From assembly GCF_000173655.1 (NCBI RefSeq), contig NZ_ABZU01000012.1, forward strand, positions 1 to 60,948: DNA of 60,948 bases, read 5' to 3'. The position numbers were made by a program, and so were the translations under genes. The notes under the pieces were generated by a model. It saw nothing but the letters and a program-made list of their open reading frames with translations, did no database searches and had not been told where the DNA came from. Source of the DNA: Corynebacterium amycolatum SK46 (GTDB lineage: Bacteria; Actinomycetota; Actinomycetes; Mycobacteriales; Mycobacteriaceae). Positions 1 to 9,101 of the stretch are shown in pieces; within the stretch, counting starts at the first letter, position 1; each line of letters opens with the position of its first letter.

Positions 1-56
1 CCCCGCTTATGGCGGTTTCTGGGTGAAAAAACCCAGTCATTTTGCCATAAGCGGGG
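1..56. repeat. Nested hairpin repeat at the left edge of the window
   Basis: A perfect 13-bp inverted repeat (CCCCGCTTATGGC at 1-13, its complement at 44-56) encloses a second perfect 6-bp hairpin (CTGGGT at 19-24, ACCCAG at 31-36). Size, the TATGRC/GYCATAA-type ends and the following GACACTTTC resemble the hairpin repeats at 16436 and 43401, so it may be a divergent member of that family. It has no run of T on either side, so a terminator is less likely. The window edge hides what lies to the left. Confidence 0.5.
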
Positions 57-111
57 ACACTTTCTCGGCTATGTGGGCTAAAAAGTTGTGCGGGCTACCA
101 CCCGCCCTGGA

Positions 112-423
112 CTAATATCCGCCCTGTGCGTTCGACAAAATGTCCTTGATCTGTGGGCGGACGTCCAACCAGTAAATTCCCGTGATGACTAGCCCGGCAA
201 TCAGCGGGATGCCCAGCATTGCCCAGCCCAACCACGGCAGGAGCAGGAAGATAGCCGAACCGACCAGCATGCCGGCCCAGACGTTTCGGCTCTTGCGGTC
301 TGCAGCGTCAAAGGCATCCGCGCGGGTGGTGATGACAAGCACCGCACCGATTAGCGCCAAGATGCCGATGACAAACGGAATGGCGAACTGAAACAGGACG
401 TCCACATAGACGGAAATCGCCAT
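112..423 (-). CDS. DUF2516 family membrane protein
   Basis: The product is 103 aa when started at MAISVYVDVLFQ. The open frame continues upstream to 612, but that extension is Pro/Cys-rich and overlaps the next gene, so the later ATG at 423 is preferred. There is an N-terminal hydrophobic helix (about residues 8-30), a short charged loop (TRADAFDAADRKSR) and two further hydrophobic helices (about 48-88), matching the usual size and layout of the actinobacterial DUF2516 family. The function is unknown; an inner-membrane location follows from the helices. No Shine-Dalgarno sequence is evident before the chosen start. Confidence 0.7.
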   Translation of the reverse strand: MAISVYVDVLFQFAIPFVIGILALIGAVLVITTRADAFDAADRKSRNVWAGMLVGSAIFLLLPWLGWAMLGIPLIAGLVITGIYWLDVRPQIKDILSNAQGGY

Positions 424-547
424 TAGCGGCGAGTCCGCAAGACTGGGCAAAGGTGGTAACAGGCGCACCGGGGGAACAACTCCTTTAACAGGGATGCATT
501 GCTTTTTACATGCTAACGCACACGGTCTGATGTGCTGGGTTGTGTTG

Positions 548-1897
548 CTAAATAGCCCCAAACACCAAGGTCGACAGGGTGTAAATAGCCAAACCGGCCA
601 GTGATCCGACAACCGTGCCGTTAACGCGAATGAACTGCAGATCGCGACCGACCATCAGTTCAATCTTGTCGGAAGCCTCATCGGCATCCCAACGCTCAAC
701 TGTCTCGGAAATGATCGAGGTAATCTCGCCCGCGTAATTCTCGGCGATGAAGACGACAGCCGCTTCCAGACGGCGGTCCATTCGTTTGCGCAACTCAGGA
801 TCGGACTGGATCCGCTCGCCGTAGCGGGCGGCCGTTTCCGAGACCTTCCGACGGAGCAGGGAGTCCGGGTCGCGGGCAGCGTCGACAAGCTTTGCGGATG
901 TTGATGCCCAAATCTTCGCCGGTGCCTGTGTGACGGCGGCGGACGAAAGAATGTCAGTCTTAATTTCTTCGACCTTGGCGATGGTCTTCTCGTCGTTCTG
1001 CAAATCAATGGAGAGCTGCGTGAGGAATCGGTGGAGCGCCAGGCGCGCGTCGTGCTTAGGATCATGCTGCACCTGCCAGGTCCAATCAACCAGCTCGCGA
1101 TAAACCTTGTCGCCGATAAGATCGTTGACAAAGCTCGGCGCCCAGGATGGGGCGCGCTCTCCGACGAGGCGGTCGATAAGATTCTGCGAGCCCAGCGACT
1201 TCCGGTGCAGCCACTCAGCCATCTGCTGGACAATAGGCTCGGTGCGCCCCTCTTCGATGAGCTGCTCGAGAACCTTACCCGCTGGTGGCCCCCACTCCGG
1301 GGCTGCAACTTCGTCGATGACTGCTGACTTCAGCACTGCGGCGGCATCGTCGGGATTAATCGCCTCCAGCACATTTCCGGTGAACTTACCGACCTCTGTT
1401 GACACTTTGTCGGCGTTTCCCGGCGCTACCAGCCATTCGCCGATACGCTCAGGGATCTCAGCCTTACGCACCTTGTCCACAATCAAAGCGGGGTTTAGGA
1501 AGTTGTCTCCGACGAACTGCGCCAGGGACTCACCGACCTGGTCCTTCTTGCGGCGGACGATAGCGGTGTGTGGGATAGGAATGCCGAGCGGGTGGCGGAA
1601 CAGAGCTACGACTGCGAACCAGTCGGCGAGGGCACCGACCATGCCGGCCTCAGAAGCAGCGCGAACGTAGCCCACCCACGCGGGCACAACTTCGCCTGCG
1701 GATACGTGTGAAGACTCAATACCGCGGCATGCGAAATACACAGCGGTTGCGATGACCAGCAGCATCGTAGCGAAGGCCTTGGCCTTACGCAGTTGCGCAC
1801 GTTTTTCCGCCTCAACCTCTGGTGATGGCCCGGGAACTTCGAGACGGTCCGAGACCGAATCGACAGCTGCCGGGAGCTTAGCGGGGTTGTTATCCAT
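548..1897 (-). CDS. DUF445 domain-containing membrane protein
   Basis: The 449-aa product has a hydrophobic segment near residues 40-60, a long charged helical region, and a C-terminal hydrophobic segment (about 425-446). The SEAGMVGALADWFAVVALF stretch after the first helix is characteristic of DUF445 (YjiN-like) proteins. The biochemical role is unknown; the layout suggests an inner-membrane protein with a large soluble domain. The ATG at 1897 is supported by a TAATCT -10 box ending 6 nt before it, so the mRNA is probably leaderless. It is transcribed away from the sdh operon and is probably independent of it. Confidence 0.8.
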   Translation of the reverse strand: MDNNPAKLPAAVDSVSDRLEVPGPSPEVEAEKRAQLRKAKAFATMLLVIATAVYFACRGIESSHVSAGEVVPAWVGYVRAASEAGMVGALADWFAVVALFRHPLGIPIPHTAIVRRKKDQVGESLAQFVGDNFLNPALIVDKVRKAEIPERIGEWLVAPGNADKVSTEVGKFTGNVLEAINPDDAAAVLKSAVIDEVAAPEWGPPAGKVLEQLIEEGRTEPIVQQMAEWLHRKSLGSQNLIDRLVGERAPSWAPSFVNDLIGDKVYRELVDWTWQVQHDPKHDARLALHRFLTQLSIDLQNDEKTIAKVEEIKTDILSSAAVTQAPAKIWASTSAKLVDAARDPDSLLRRKVSETAARYGERIQSDPELRKRMDRRLEAAVVFIAENYAGEITSIISETVERWDADEASDKIELMVGRDLQFIRVNGTVVGSLAGLAIYTLSTLVFGAI

Positions 1898-1958
1898 GTG
1901 TATAGATTAGGCGCCGAAAACGCGAAAATGCCACCGCGCTGCAGTCCGCTGTTGGTGA

Positions 1959-1972
1959 GAGAAGTACTTCTC
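1959..1972. promoter_or_regulatory. Perfect 14-bp palindrome upstream of the DUF445 gene
   Basis: GAGAAGTACTTCTC is a perfect palindrome about 50 bp upstream of the TAATCT -10 box of the DUF445 gene. The half-motif AGTACTTC is repeated at once (1963-1970 and 1973-1980). It could be an operator for a dimeric repressor; no regulator is identified. Confidence 0.35.
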
Positions 1973-2032
1973 AGTACTTCCCTACCTCAGCACACTGTGC
2001 ACGGTGGCATCAACTGTGGAGGTGCTAGTTCA

Positions 2033-2089
2033 AAAGGCTAGCGTTGCATCCGCCTAGAGGCGAGCCCCTTTAAACTGGGGCAAGCCTTT
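2033..2089 (-). terminator. Branched hairpin at the end of the sdh operon
   Basis: Outer arms AAAGGCT (2033-2039) and AGCCTTT (2083-2089) pair perfectly and enclose two smaller hairpins: CGCC/GGCG (2051-2062) and GCCCC/GGGGC (2064-2081). Read on the minus strand it follows the last gene of the sdh operon and ends in GCCTTTT. The short T-run makes it a weak intrinsic terminator or a 3'-end stabilising structure. Confidence 0.45.
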
Positions 2090-2486
2090 AGTGGTGAGTG
2101 CCGAATTCCTTTCGGTAAGCCTTGTAGTCACGACGACCGATGGAGATGCAGGCCACACCCGCAATAACCATAACCAGTGCGACTACCAGGCCAGCCCACA
2201 TGAACACGCTGCCGTCGAAGTTCCAACCACCGGTGTAGTCGGTGTAGTTGGCGGCATCCTTAGCCAGGAAACCGTTGCTGTGAGAAGCAGTGGTTTCGTC
2301 GGCAAAAACGGTCGTTGCGAGACCGAAAATGAAGGTACCCCAAGCCGCCAGAGAGGCGAGCATGAGACCCATGCCAATCCAGGTAATGCTCTTGTGAAGC
2401 GAGGAGTATTCGGCATTCATGCTCTGAGGCACGTAACCGTCGACGAAGTGCTCTTCGCCCTGGTAACGCTTGACTGCATTCGCCAT
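2088..2486 (-). CDS. Small membrane protein at the end of the succinate dehydrogenase operon
   Basis: The 132-aa protein has two predicted membrane helices (about residues 32-58 and 93-118) separated by a polar loop, with a basic C-terminus (GRRDYKAYRKEFGTHH). It lies 40 bp downstream of sdhB on the same strand with an AGAAGGGA ribosome-binding site. Corynebacteria commonly carry an uncharacterised membrane-protein gene at this place. It is not a recognisable SdhD; the single SdhC here is the large type that needs no partner. A role in assembly or stability of the complex is inference from position only. Confidence 0.65.
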   Translation of the reverse strand: MANAVKRYQGEEHFVDGYVPQSMNAEYSSLHKSITWIGMGLMLASLAAWGTFIFGLATTVFADETTASHSNGFLAKDAANYTDYTGGWNFDGSVFMWAGLVVALVMVIAGVACISIGRRDYKAYRKEFGTHH

Positions 2487-2526
2487 AATCTATGTCCCTT
2501 CTGGAAAACTCTAATCGAGAAAGAGT

Positions 2527-3276
2527 TTAGTCGTCCTTACCGCGGAAGAACGAACGAGCTCGTTCCTTGGTAACGGCGGCAACCGCAGTCAGCGGGATAC
2601 CGGCCGGGCAGACGTCAGCACATTCACCATAGAGGGAGCACGGACCGAAGGTGCCTTCGACCTCGTCAACCATCTTGCGGGCACGCTTGCCACGCTCTTC
2701 CTTACCCAGCGGGACCAGGGAGAGGTGAACCAGCTTTGCGCCGGTGAACAGGTGTGCAGCACCGTTCGGGCAGGCTGCGACACAAGCACCACAGCCGATG
2801 CAGGCTGCGTGGTCAAGTGCAAACTCAGCCGTCTCGTGGTTCAGGTGCAAAGTATCTGCATCCGGAGCGGTACCAGCGTTGATGGAGACGTAGCCACCCT
2901 GCTCGAGGACACGGTCCAGAGCGGAGCGGTCAACGACCATGTCCTTGATGACCGGGTATGCGGCGGAGCGCATCGGCTCGATCTTCAGGGTGTCACCATC
3001 GTTGAACTGGTGCAGACGCTGCTGACAGGTCGGGGTGTTCTGGCCCGGGCCGTGCGGACGACCGTTGACGTTCAGACCACAGGTACCACAGATACCCTCA
3101 CGGCAGTCAGATGCGAACGCGAACGGCTCCTTGCCGGACTCGACGTACTTGGAGTTGACGTGGTCAAGCAGCTCCAGAATCGACATCTCTGCGACGGCGT
3201 CGTCAACGTCAACGGATTCAAAGTGTCCCTCGACGTTCGGACCTGCTTGGCGCCAGATTTCAAGGTGCAGTTTCAT
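2527..3276 (-). CDS. sdhB: Succinate dehydrogenase iron-sulfur subunit
   Basis: The 249-aa subunit carries electrons from the flavoprotein to the membrane quinone site. The ferredoxin-type CREGICGTCG cluster motif (2Fe-2S) lies near residue 63, and two further cysteine clusters, CIGCGACVAACP and CSLYGECADVCP, hold the remaining Fe-S centres. The ATG at 3276 shares one base with the sdhA stop codon, so the two are translationally coupled. The open frame runs back to 3405, but the extension lies inside sdhA and is rejected. It is the third gene of the sdhCAB operon; length and motifs fit the Bacillus/actinobacterial succinate:menaquinone reductase type. Confidence 0.96.
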   Translation of the reverse strand: MKLHLEIWRQAGPNVEGHFESVDVDDAVAEMSILELLDHVNSKYVESGKEPFAFASDCREGICGTCGLNVNGRPHGPGQNTPTCQQRLHQFNDGDTLKIEPMRSAAYPVIKDMVVDRSALDRVLEQGGYVSINAGTAPDADTLHLNHETAEFALDHAACIGCGACVAACPNGAAHLFTGAKLVHLSLVPLGKEERGKRARKMVDEVEGTFGPCSLYGECADVCPAGIPLTAVAAVTKERARSFFRGKDD

Positions 3277-5294
3277 TACTTGTAGTTCCTTGTCATGAGC
3301 GGGACGGCTTCGAAGGTGAGCGGCTCGGCGTGGCGAATGAATTCGTGACCGGACTGATCCCATGCAGGACCATTGTTGCCTCGCTCCCATGCGGAAACGA
3401 AGCACCAGTTAGCGTCATCGCGCTCTGCCTCGCCATCTTCGGAGATGTGGTCATCGCGGTAGTGAGCACCGCAGGACTCATCGCGGTCGAGGGCGTCGAC
3501 ACACATGAGCTCACCGAGGTCGATGTAGTCAGCAACGCGGTTAGCGTACTCGAGCTGCTGGTTCATCTCGTTCGGCTCACCCGGGATGAACAGGTCAGAC
3601 CAGAATGCCTTACGCAGTTCGCGGATCTCCTCGATACCGCGAGCCAGGTCTTCCTTGTTACGGGCCACACCACAGTCGCGGTAGAGAATCTCACCGAGCT
3701 GGCGGTGGAAGTACTCAGCGCCGTGCTTGCCCTGGATGCTCATCAGCTTGTCCAGGCGTGCCTGAGCGCGGTCCAGTGCTTCCTTGGCCTCCGGGGCATC
3801 CTCAGCCAGGCGGTCGGTACCGAGCAGCGGGCCAAGGTAGTTCGGAATGGTGAACGGCAGGGTGAACCAACCGTCGACCGAACCGGACAGCAGGGAGTTT
3901 GCACCCAGGCGGTTTGCACCGTGGTAGGTCCAGGATGCCTCGCCACCGGTGAACAGACCCGGGATGGAGGTCATCTGGTTGAAGTCAGACCACAGGCCCC
4001 CCATGGTGAAGTGGCAGGTCGGAGCAATACGCATCGGAACCTTGTACGGGTCCTCACCGATTGCCTCTTCGTACATCTGAATCAGGTTCGAGTAGCGTTC
4101 CTTGATGACCGGCTGGCCCAGGCGCTCAATTGCGTCACGCAAATCCAGGTAGACGGAGTTCTTCAGCGGGCCAACACCGTAGCCGGCGTTAATCTGCTGA
4201 GAGTTGGCACGGGAAGCGACGTCACGCGGGACGAGGTTACCGAATGCCGGGTAGCGACGCTCCAGGAAGTAGTCGCGCTCGTCCTCCGGGATGTCGTTGG
4301 CCGGGCGCTCGTCGCCCTTCTTCTTCGGGGTCCAAATACGTGCGTCGTTACGCAGGGACTCGGACATCAGAATGGTCTTCGACTGCCAGTGCGCGTTGAC
4401 CGGAAGACCGGTCGGGTGGAACTGGATGAAGGACGGGGATGCGAAGTAAGCACCCTGGTCGTACGCACGCATGATGGCCGAAGCGTTGGAGTTCTTGGCC
4501 AGCGTGGACATGTGGTAGACGTTGCCGTAACCACCGGTAGCCAGAATAACTGCGTGAGCAGTGTGAACGGTCAACTCGCCGGTGATGAGGTTACGCATGA
4601 TGGCACCCTGGCAACGACCGTCGGCGACGATGATGTCAACCAGCTCGTTGTGGGTGAAGATCTCGACGTTGCCGAGACCAATCTGACGCTGCAGAGCCGA
4701 GGTAGTCGACAGCTGCAGCTGCTGACCCGTCTGACCACGGGTGTAGTACGTACGGGAGACCTGCACACCACCGAAGGAACGGGTTGCCAGGGTACCGCCG
4801 TACTCGCGAGCGAACGGAGCACCAATTGCATTCAGGTGGTCGATGACGCGGACGGACTCGACAGCCAGACGCCAGCAGTCGTTCTCGCGGCAGCGGTAGT
4901 CGCCGCCCTTAACGGTGTCCTTGACGTGGCGGTAAGCGCCGTCGTTGTCGACCTTCTTACCGCGAGCGGAGTTGACACCACCCTGTGCAGCAATGGAGTG
5001 CGCACGGCGCGGAGCGTCGTGGTAGGTGAAAACCTTCACGTCGTAGCCGAGCTCACCGAGGGCAGCAGCGGCAGCGCCGCCAGCCAGGCCGGTACCGACG
5101 ACCATGACGCGGAACTTACGACGGTTCAACGGCGAGACCAGGTTGGCGTGATCCTTCTGGTACTGCCAGTGGTCCTTCATGGAGACCTTGTCACCCGGGG
5201 AGTTATCGGACAGAACCTTGCCGATCTTGACCCCGTCGACAGCGCTTTCCGGCGCGCGGAAGTCCGCAGCGACGGTTGCTTCAGTGTTAGTCAT
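3276..5294 (-). CDS. sdhA: Succinate dehydrogenase flavoprotein subunit
   Basis: The 672-aa catalytic subunit oxidises succinate to fumarate in the citric acid cycle on the cytoplasmic face of the membrane. An FAD-binding GTGLAGGAAAAALGELGYDV motif is followed by HSIAAQGGVN, the segment around the covalent flavin site. The substrate-site motifs QFHPTGLP and VPRDVASRA are present, as is the C-terminal domain ending in RNYK. The GAGGAGGAAA ribosome-binding site upstream is strong. It lies 19 bp after sdhC and overlaps sdhB by one base, so the three subunits are co-expressed. Confidence 0.97.
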   Translation of the reverse strand: MTNTEATVAADFRAPESAVDGVKIGKVLSDNSPGDKVSMKDHWQYQKDHANLVSPLNRRKFRVMVVGTGLAGGAAAAALGELGYDVKVFTYHDAPRRAHSIAAQGGVNSARGKKVDNDGAYRHVKDTVKGGDYRCRENDCWRLAVESVRVIDHLNAIGAPFAREYGGTLATRSFGGVQVSRTYYTRGQTGQQLQLSTTSALQRQIGLGNVEIFTHNELVDIIVADGRCQGAIMRNLITGELTVHTAHAVILATGGYGNVYHMSTLAKNSNASAIMRAYDQGAYFASPSFIQFHPTGLPVNAHWQSKTILMSESLRNDARIWTPKKKGDERPANDIPEDERDYFLERRYPAFGNLVPRDVASRANSQQINAGYGVGPLKNSVYLDLRDAIERLGQPVIKERYSNLIQMYEEAIGEDPYKVPMRIAPTCHFTMGGLWSDFNQMTSIPGLFTGGEASWTYHGANRLGANSLLSGSVDGWFTLPFTIPNYLGPLLGTDRLAEDAPEAKEALDRAQARLDKLMSIQGKHGAEYFHRQLGEILYRDCGVARNKEDLARGIEEIRELRKAFWSDLFIPGEPNEMNQQLEYANRVADYIDLGELMCVDALDRDESCGAHYRDDHISEDGEAERDDANWCFVSAWERGNNGPAWDQSGHEFIRHAEPLTFEAVPLMTRNYK

Positions 5295-5313
5295 AGTAAA
5301 TTTCCTCCTCGAC

Positions 5314-6054
5314 CTACGAGACCAGACCGGTCAGGACGGCGACTGGGATGAAGATGTTGCCGACAACAACCAGCAGCGGCAGCAGGCCGGACAGGAACAG
5401 CAGAACCTTGCGCCAGCGCTTACCGGTGATACCGAGGTCGGAAGTAGCAGTCCACAGACCGTGGGACAGGTGCAGCAGCAGAGCGAGCTGCGCAATGATG
5501 TACCAAACAACAACACCCGGACGCGAGAAGGACGCAACCACGTTCTGGTACGCCTCACCGTGCTCGAAAGCAGACGGAGCAACGCCAGCACCGATGGTCA
5601 GGTCCAGCAGGTGGAAGATGATGAAGGCCAGCAGCACAATGCCGGTGATTACCATCGAACGTGCGGTAAAGGTGTTCCAGCTGGACACCATGCCCTGACG
5701 GCGGAACTTGCCGCGGGACTGCTTAGCACGTGCAGCCAGGGTGAGGCCACCGAAAATGTGCAGCACAATAGCTACCAGCAGGACAATGCGGAGAATCCAC
5801 AGAACGCCCTCGTTCGGAACTGCCGGAGCACCGACAGTGCGCAGGAAGGTCGCGTATGCGTTGAAGTCTTCCTTGCCAGCGAAAATCTTTAGGTTACCCA
5901 GCATGTGGACAATAACGAAGAGGCCAAACAGCACGCCAGTGACGGCCATGGTCAGCTTCAGAGCCCATGAAGGGTATTTAGGCTGCTCGCGCAGCGGTTC
6001 TACATTAATTTTGCCGTGCGCGATTGCGTCACGGTTTGAACTTTTAACAGTCAT
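5314..6054 (-). CDS. sdhC: Succinate dehydrogenase cytochrome b subunit
   Basis: The 246-aa membrane anchor is of the single-subunit, five-helix cytochrome b558 type, which binds haem and reduces menaquinone. Five hydrophobic segments are visible (about residues 32-55, 78-102, 122-146, 170-192, 214-240). Candidate haem-ligand histidines occur in VIHMLGN, VLHIFGG, IFHLLDL and LLHLSHG. The start is supported by a GGAGG sequence. First gene of the sdhCAB operon. Confidence 0.95.
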   Translation of the reverse strand: MTVKSSNRDAIAHGKINVEPLREQPKYPSWALKLTMAVTGVLFGLFVIVHMLGNLKIFAGKEDFNAYATFLRTVGAPAVPNEGVLWILRIVLLVAIVLHIFGGLTLAARAKQSRGKFRRQGMVSSWNTFTARSMVITGIVLLAFIIFHLLDLTIGAGVAPSAFEHGEAYQNVVASFSRPGVVVWYIIAQLALLLHLSHGLWTATSDLGITGKRWRKVLLFLSGLLPLLVVVGNIFIPVAVLTGLVS

Positions 6055-6110
6055 GGCACCTCCAGTGTCATATTCACTCTAAAGTCACACAGCGCCTGGT
6101 AAACATTTTT
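6055..6110 (-). promoter_or_regulatory. sdhC: Probable sdh operon promoter
   Basis: On the minus strand a TAGAGT -10 box (6076-6081) lies 21 bp upstream of the sdhC ATG, followed by a short leader with GGAGG. The A/T-rich stretch further up (to about 6300) is the likely control region. I see no convincing binding site for a known regulator. Confidence 0.45.
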
Positions 6111-6302
6111 CCCCCTTTTGGGTGGGGATTTTCACAGGTTACCTAGGTCTTTTCTCCGCCTTTTCTCAGGTTATCGCATTTTAGCCACTTCTGACGTCGT
6201 CGCTGTATAAATCCTCTTCCCCACCATAAAAACGCCCCTACCCCGACTTTTGCCGATTTTTCACCTGCCCAAACCAGCTAATAACGCAACATAAATAGCA
6301 CG

Positions 6303-6342
6303 AAAATAAAAAACCGCCCACTTTTCTCAGGTGGACGGTTTT
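6303..6342 (-). terminator. Intrinsic terminator after the GH65 gene
   Basis: Arms AAAACCGCCCAC (6310-6321) and GTGGACGGTTTT (6331-6342) pair with one mismatch. On the minus strand the hairpin is followed by TTTTTTATTTT, a good T-run. It lies about 130 bp past the GH65 stop codon and isolates that gene from the sdh promoter. Confidence 0.8.
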
Positions 6343-6470
6343 AATACTCAATAATTATGTTGCGAAATTCTTTATTTTTACCCCTGCCGAATTCCCCAAA
6401 GGCCCAAACAGCCACCCCCAACAGGCAATTCCCCCCCCCATTGGCGCCGTATACGGCCGAAGCCGTCCGA

Positions 6471-9059
6471 CTAATCCTCGCTCTGATCCGAGTTCGCCAT
6501 CACCACGGTCAACGGCTCCGGACCAATGATCACCTCATGGCCCGCGACCATAATCGGCCCAACCTGGTGGTCGCCCTCCTCCAGGACGACTTCCACCGTG
6601 CGGCCGCGCACCGTCACCCGGATACGACAACCACGAATAGTGACTCGGTACGTCAGACCACTCCAGCCCTCCGGAAGGCGCGGGTCAATGCTGTAGCGGC
6701 CGTCATGATCGCGGAAACCACCGAAACCATAGACCAGGGACTGCCACACACCACCGGCAGATGCGACGTGGACACCATCGGCAGCGTTGCCATGCAAGTT
6801 CGCCAGATCCACATAGAGTCCGCGTAGGAAGAAGTCCATTGCCTGCTCCTGCAAACCCAACTCGGCCGCAACAATGGACTGCACAACGGCCGACAGCGAG
6901 GAATCACCAGTGGTGAGCGGATCGTAATACATGTAGTCTGCGCGCTTTTGTTCCGTCGTAAAGCGATTGCCCATGAGGAACAGTGCGAGGACGACGTCCG
7001 CCTGCTTAATGACCTGGTGACGGTAAATCGTCAGCGGATGGTAATGCAGCAGCAGCGGACGCAGGGGGCCAACCTCGGGATCGTCGAGATTCCAGCGCTT
7101 ACGCAGTAGGAACTGATCATCCTGAGGGTGAATGCCGAGCTTCTCATCGAACGGGATGTACATCGCCTCAGCGGCCTGCTCCCACTCTTCAATCTCGCGC
7201 TCGGTAAGGTCGAAGCGGTTGGTCAGTTCACGATAGGCAGCAGGGCGATCACGCTTCATCTGCCTGACGACGTCCGCAGCAACCCGCAGGTTATACTGCG
7301 CCATCACGTTGGTGTACAGGTTGTTGTTCACCACCGTGTTGTACTCATCTGGACCGGTGACGCTGTGAATCTGGAACTCTCGATGCTCGGCATCGAAGAA
7401 TCCCAGCGACATCCAAAACCTGGCCGTGCCGAGCAGCAGATCCGTGCCCTCCTTGAGCAGGAACTCCTCGTCCCCGGAGGCGTAGACGTACTTCATCATT
7501 GCGTACACGATGTCCGCATCGATGTGGTACTGCGCCGTGCCGGCCTCAAAGTAGGCCGAGGACTCCTGACCATTGATGGTGCGCCAAGGGAAGAGGGCAC
7601 CGTCGTGCGCCAGTTCGTCGGCACGCGCCCACGCGGCTTCGAGCATGTCCCAGCGGAAGCGCATGGCATTGCGCGAGAATTGTGGCGACGTATAGGTAAG
7701 GAATGGGGTCACGTAGATTTCCGTGTCCCAGAAGTAGTGGCCGCCGTAGCCGGTGCCGGTCATTCCCTTGGCCGGCACACCTTGGAATTCGGCACGAGCG
7801 GCAGCCTGGATAATCTGCCAAATGTTCCAGCGCACTGCCTGCTGAATCTCCGGCTGATTGTAAATGACCACGTCAGAGCGCTCCCAGAAGCGCTCGAGCC
7901 ACTCCTCCTGGTTCTCCATCAGCCCCAACATGCCGATGCGGCTGACGCGGTTCAGTGTGCGCTCACAGCGGAATGCCAGCTCTTCGGCGCGCACCTTGCG
8001 GGAGGAGTGGTACGCGACCAGTTTCTCCAGGCGTATGACAGTGCCGACCGGCGCATCCAGGTTAAACAGGGAGCTGGCCACATCGGGCTCGGTCGACTGC
8101 GAAACCTCTACGAACGGCTCCGTGCCGTCGGGAGTGCGGACAGTAAAGGTGTGGTCCATGGAAGTGGCCACGGTCATACCGGAGTTCGCGCAGCGGTAGC
8201 CCAGCGTCGAGCGCTGCCCGTGCGCCGATTCCGACTGAAATGCTGGAATGAGCACGCGGTCTTCCAGCGCCTCGGCGCGACGGGGATCCAGTTCGGTGCC
8301 CTGCGCCTTGGCAGCATCGTGGTACTCGTCCTCGCCGTCCTGGCGGTTGAGGATCTGCGAGTTGATCATCACCGCAGCATCCGCATCCAGCAGCTCGACT
8401 TCCAGACTCATCGCGGCGACATGCTTTTCCTGGAAAGACACCATGCGCTCAGAGGTGACGCGAACGTGCTTGCCACCCGGGGTGCGCCAGATGAACCGAC
8501 GACGCAGCACACCCTCACGGAAATCCAGACTACGTTCGTAGTCGCTGACTTCAGCATTGCCGAGACGCAGGGGCTCATCATCAATGTAGAGACGCATTGC
8601 CTTGGCGTCCGGAGCGTTGACAATCGTCTGCCCCTGGCGGGCTAGGCCGTAGGCGTCCTCGGCGTGCCTAATCGGCCATGTCTCATGCAGACCGTTGATA
8701 TAAGTGCCGTGTTCACTGGAGTCACGGCCCTCCGGCGGGTTGCCACGCATGCCGATGTACCCGTTCGACAGCGCAAACAGCGTCTCGCCCAAACCGAGCG
8801 GGAGGCCGTTCGGCTTCGTCTCAATCAGACGCCACTCATCGACCGGAGCGATGTCTCGGTCCATGAGCCCCTCGGCATTCACCAGGTGGTGGTGCTTATC
8901 CGCACGACCCGCCGGGAAGTTACGACGCTGCTTACGACGAACTGGGGACACCGTCTCCTCCTGTTTTTCAGCCTCGGCGGTCTCCGCGTCGTGACCCTGC
9001 CCCTGCGGAATCACACGCTCGGTCTCGTCGACTGCTGCTGTGGTCGAATCGTTGGCCAT
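6471..9059 (-). CDS. Glycoside hydrolase family 65 protein (trehalose/maltose-type phosphorylase)
   Basis: The 862-aa protein has the GH65 layout: an N-terminal beta-sandwich (LPLGLGETLFALSNGYIGMRG), an (alpha/alpha)6 catalytic barrel, and a small C-terminal domain. TGPDEYN near residue 571 carries the family's general-acid glutamate, and RHQVIKQADVVLAL matches the phosphate-site region, which favours a disaccharide phosphorylase making beta-glucose 1-phosphate over a hydrolase. The beta-phosphoglucomutase gene just upstream supports this. The exact sugar (trehalose, maltose or kojibiose) cannot be read. The ATG at 9059 has GGAAGG 6 nt upstream; an ATG at 9086 would add nine residues. Confidence 0.85.
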   Translation of the reverse strand: MANDSTTAAVDETERVIPQGQGHDAETAEAEKQEETVSPVRRKQRRNFPAGRADKHHHLVNAEGLMDRDIAPVDEWRLIETKPNGLPLGLGETLFALSNGYIGMRGNPPEGRDSSEHGTYINGLHETWPIRHAEDAYGLARQGQTIVNAPDAKAMRLYIDDEPLRLGNAEVSDYERSLDFREGVLRRRFIWRTPGGKHVRVTSERMVSFQEKHVAAMSLEVELLDADAAVMINSQILNRQDGEDEYHDAAKAQGTELDPRRAEALEDRVLIPAFQSESAHGQRSTLGYRCANSGMTVATSMDHTFTVRTPDGTEPFVEVSQSTEPDVASSLFNLDAPVGTVIRLEKLVAYHSSRKVRAEELAFRCERTLNRVSRIGMLGLMENQEEWLERFWERSDVVIYNQPEIQQAVRWNIWQIIQAAARAEFQGVPAKGMTGTGYGGHYFWDTEIYVTPFLTYTSPQFSRNAMRFRWDMLEAAWARADELAHDGALFPWRTINGQESSAYFEAGTAQYHIDADIVYAMMKYVYASGDEEFLLKEGTDLLLGTARFWMSLGFFDAEHREFQIHSVTGPDEYNTVVNNNLYTNVMAQYNLRVAADVVRQMKRDRPAAYRELTNRFDLTEREIEEWEQAAEAMYIPFDEKLGIHPQDDQFLLRKRWNLDDPEVGPLRPLLLHYHPLTIYRHQVIKQADVVLALFLMGNRFTTEQKRADYMYYDPLTTGDSSLSAVVQSIVAAELGLQEQAMDFFLRGLYVDLANLHGNAADGVHVASAGGVWQSLVYGFGGFRDHDGRYSIDPRLPEGWSGLTYRVTIRGCRIRVTVRGRTVEVVLEEGDHQVGPIMVAGHEVIIGPEPLTVVMANSDQSED

Positions 9060-9101
9060 GATGCCTTCCGGTTTTCTCTCAGCCATTTGTCTCGAGCCAG
9101 C

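Noticed and set aside
3330..5351. A 673-codon open frame on the plus strand opposite sdhA
   Set aside because: It is the antisense shadow of a highly conserved, codon-biased gene; the translation is Val/Gly/Leu-rich with no motifs.
6130..6152. A DtxR-type iron box upstream of sdhC (AGGTTACCTAGGT)
   Set aside because: Only one half resembles the consensus; the second half is missing.
7128..8645. A 505-codon open frame opposite the GH65 gene
   Set aside because: Antisense shadow; the GH65 frame has full family motifs.
5104..8932. TTACGACG sequences at about 5104 and 8920-8931 as further copies of the GCTTNACGACG motif
   Set aside because: They lack the GCTTN part or one base of it, so they were not counted.
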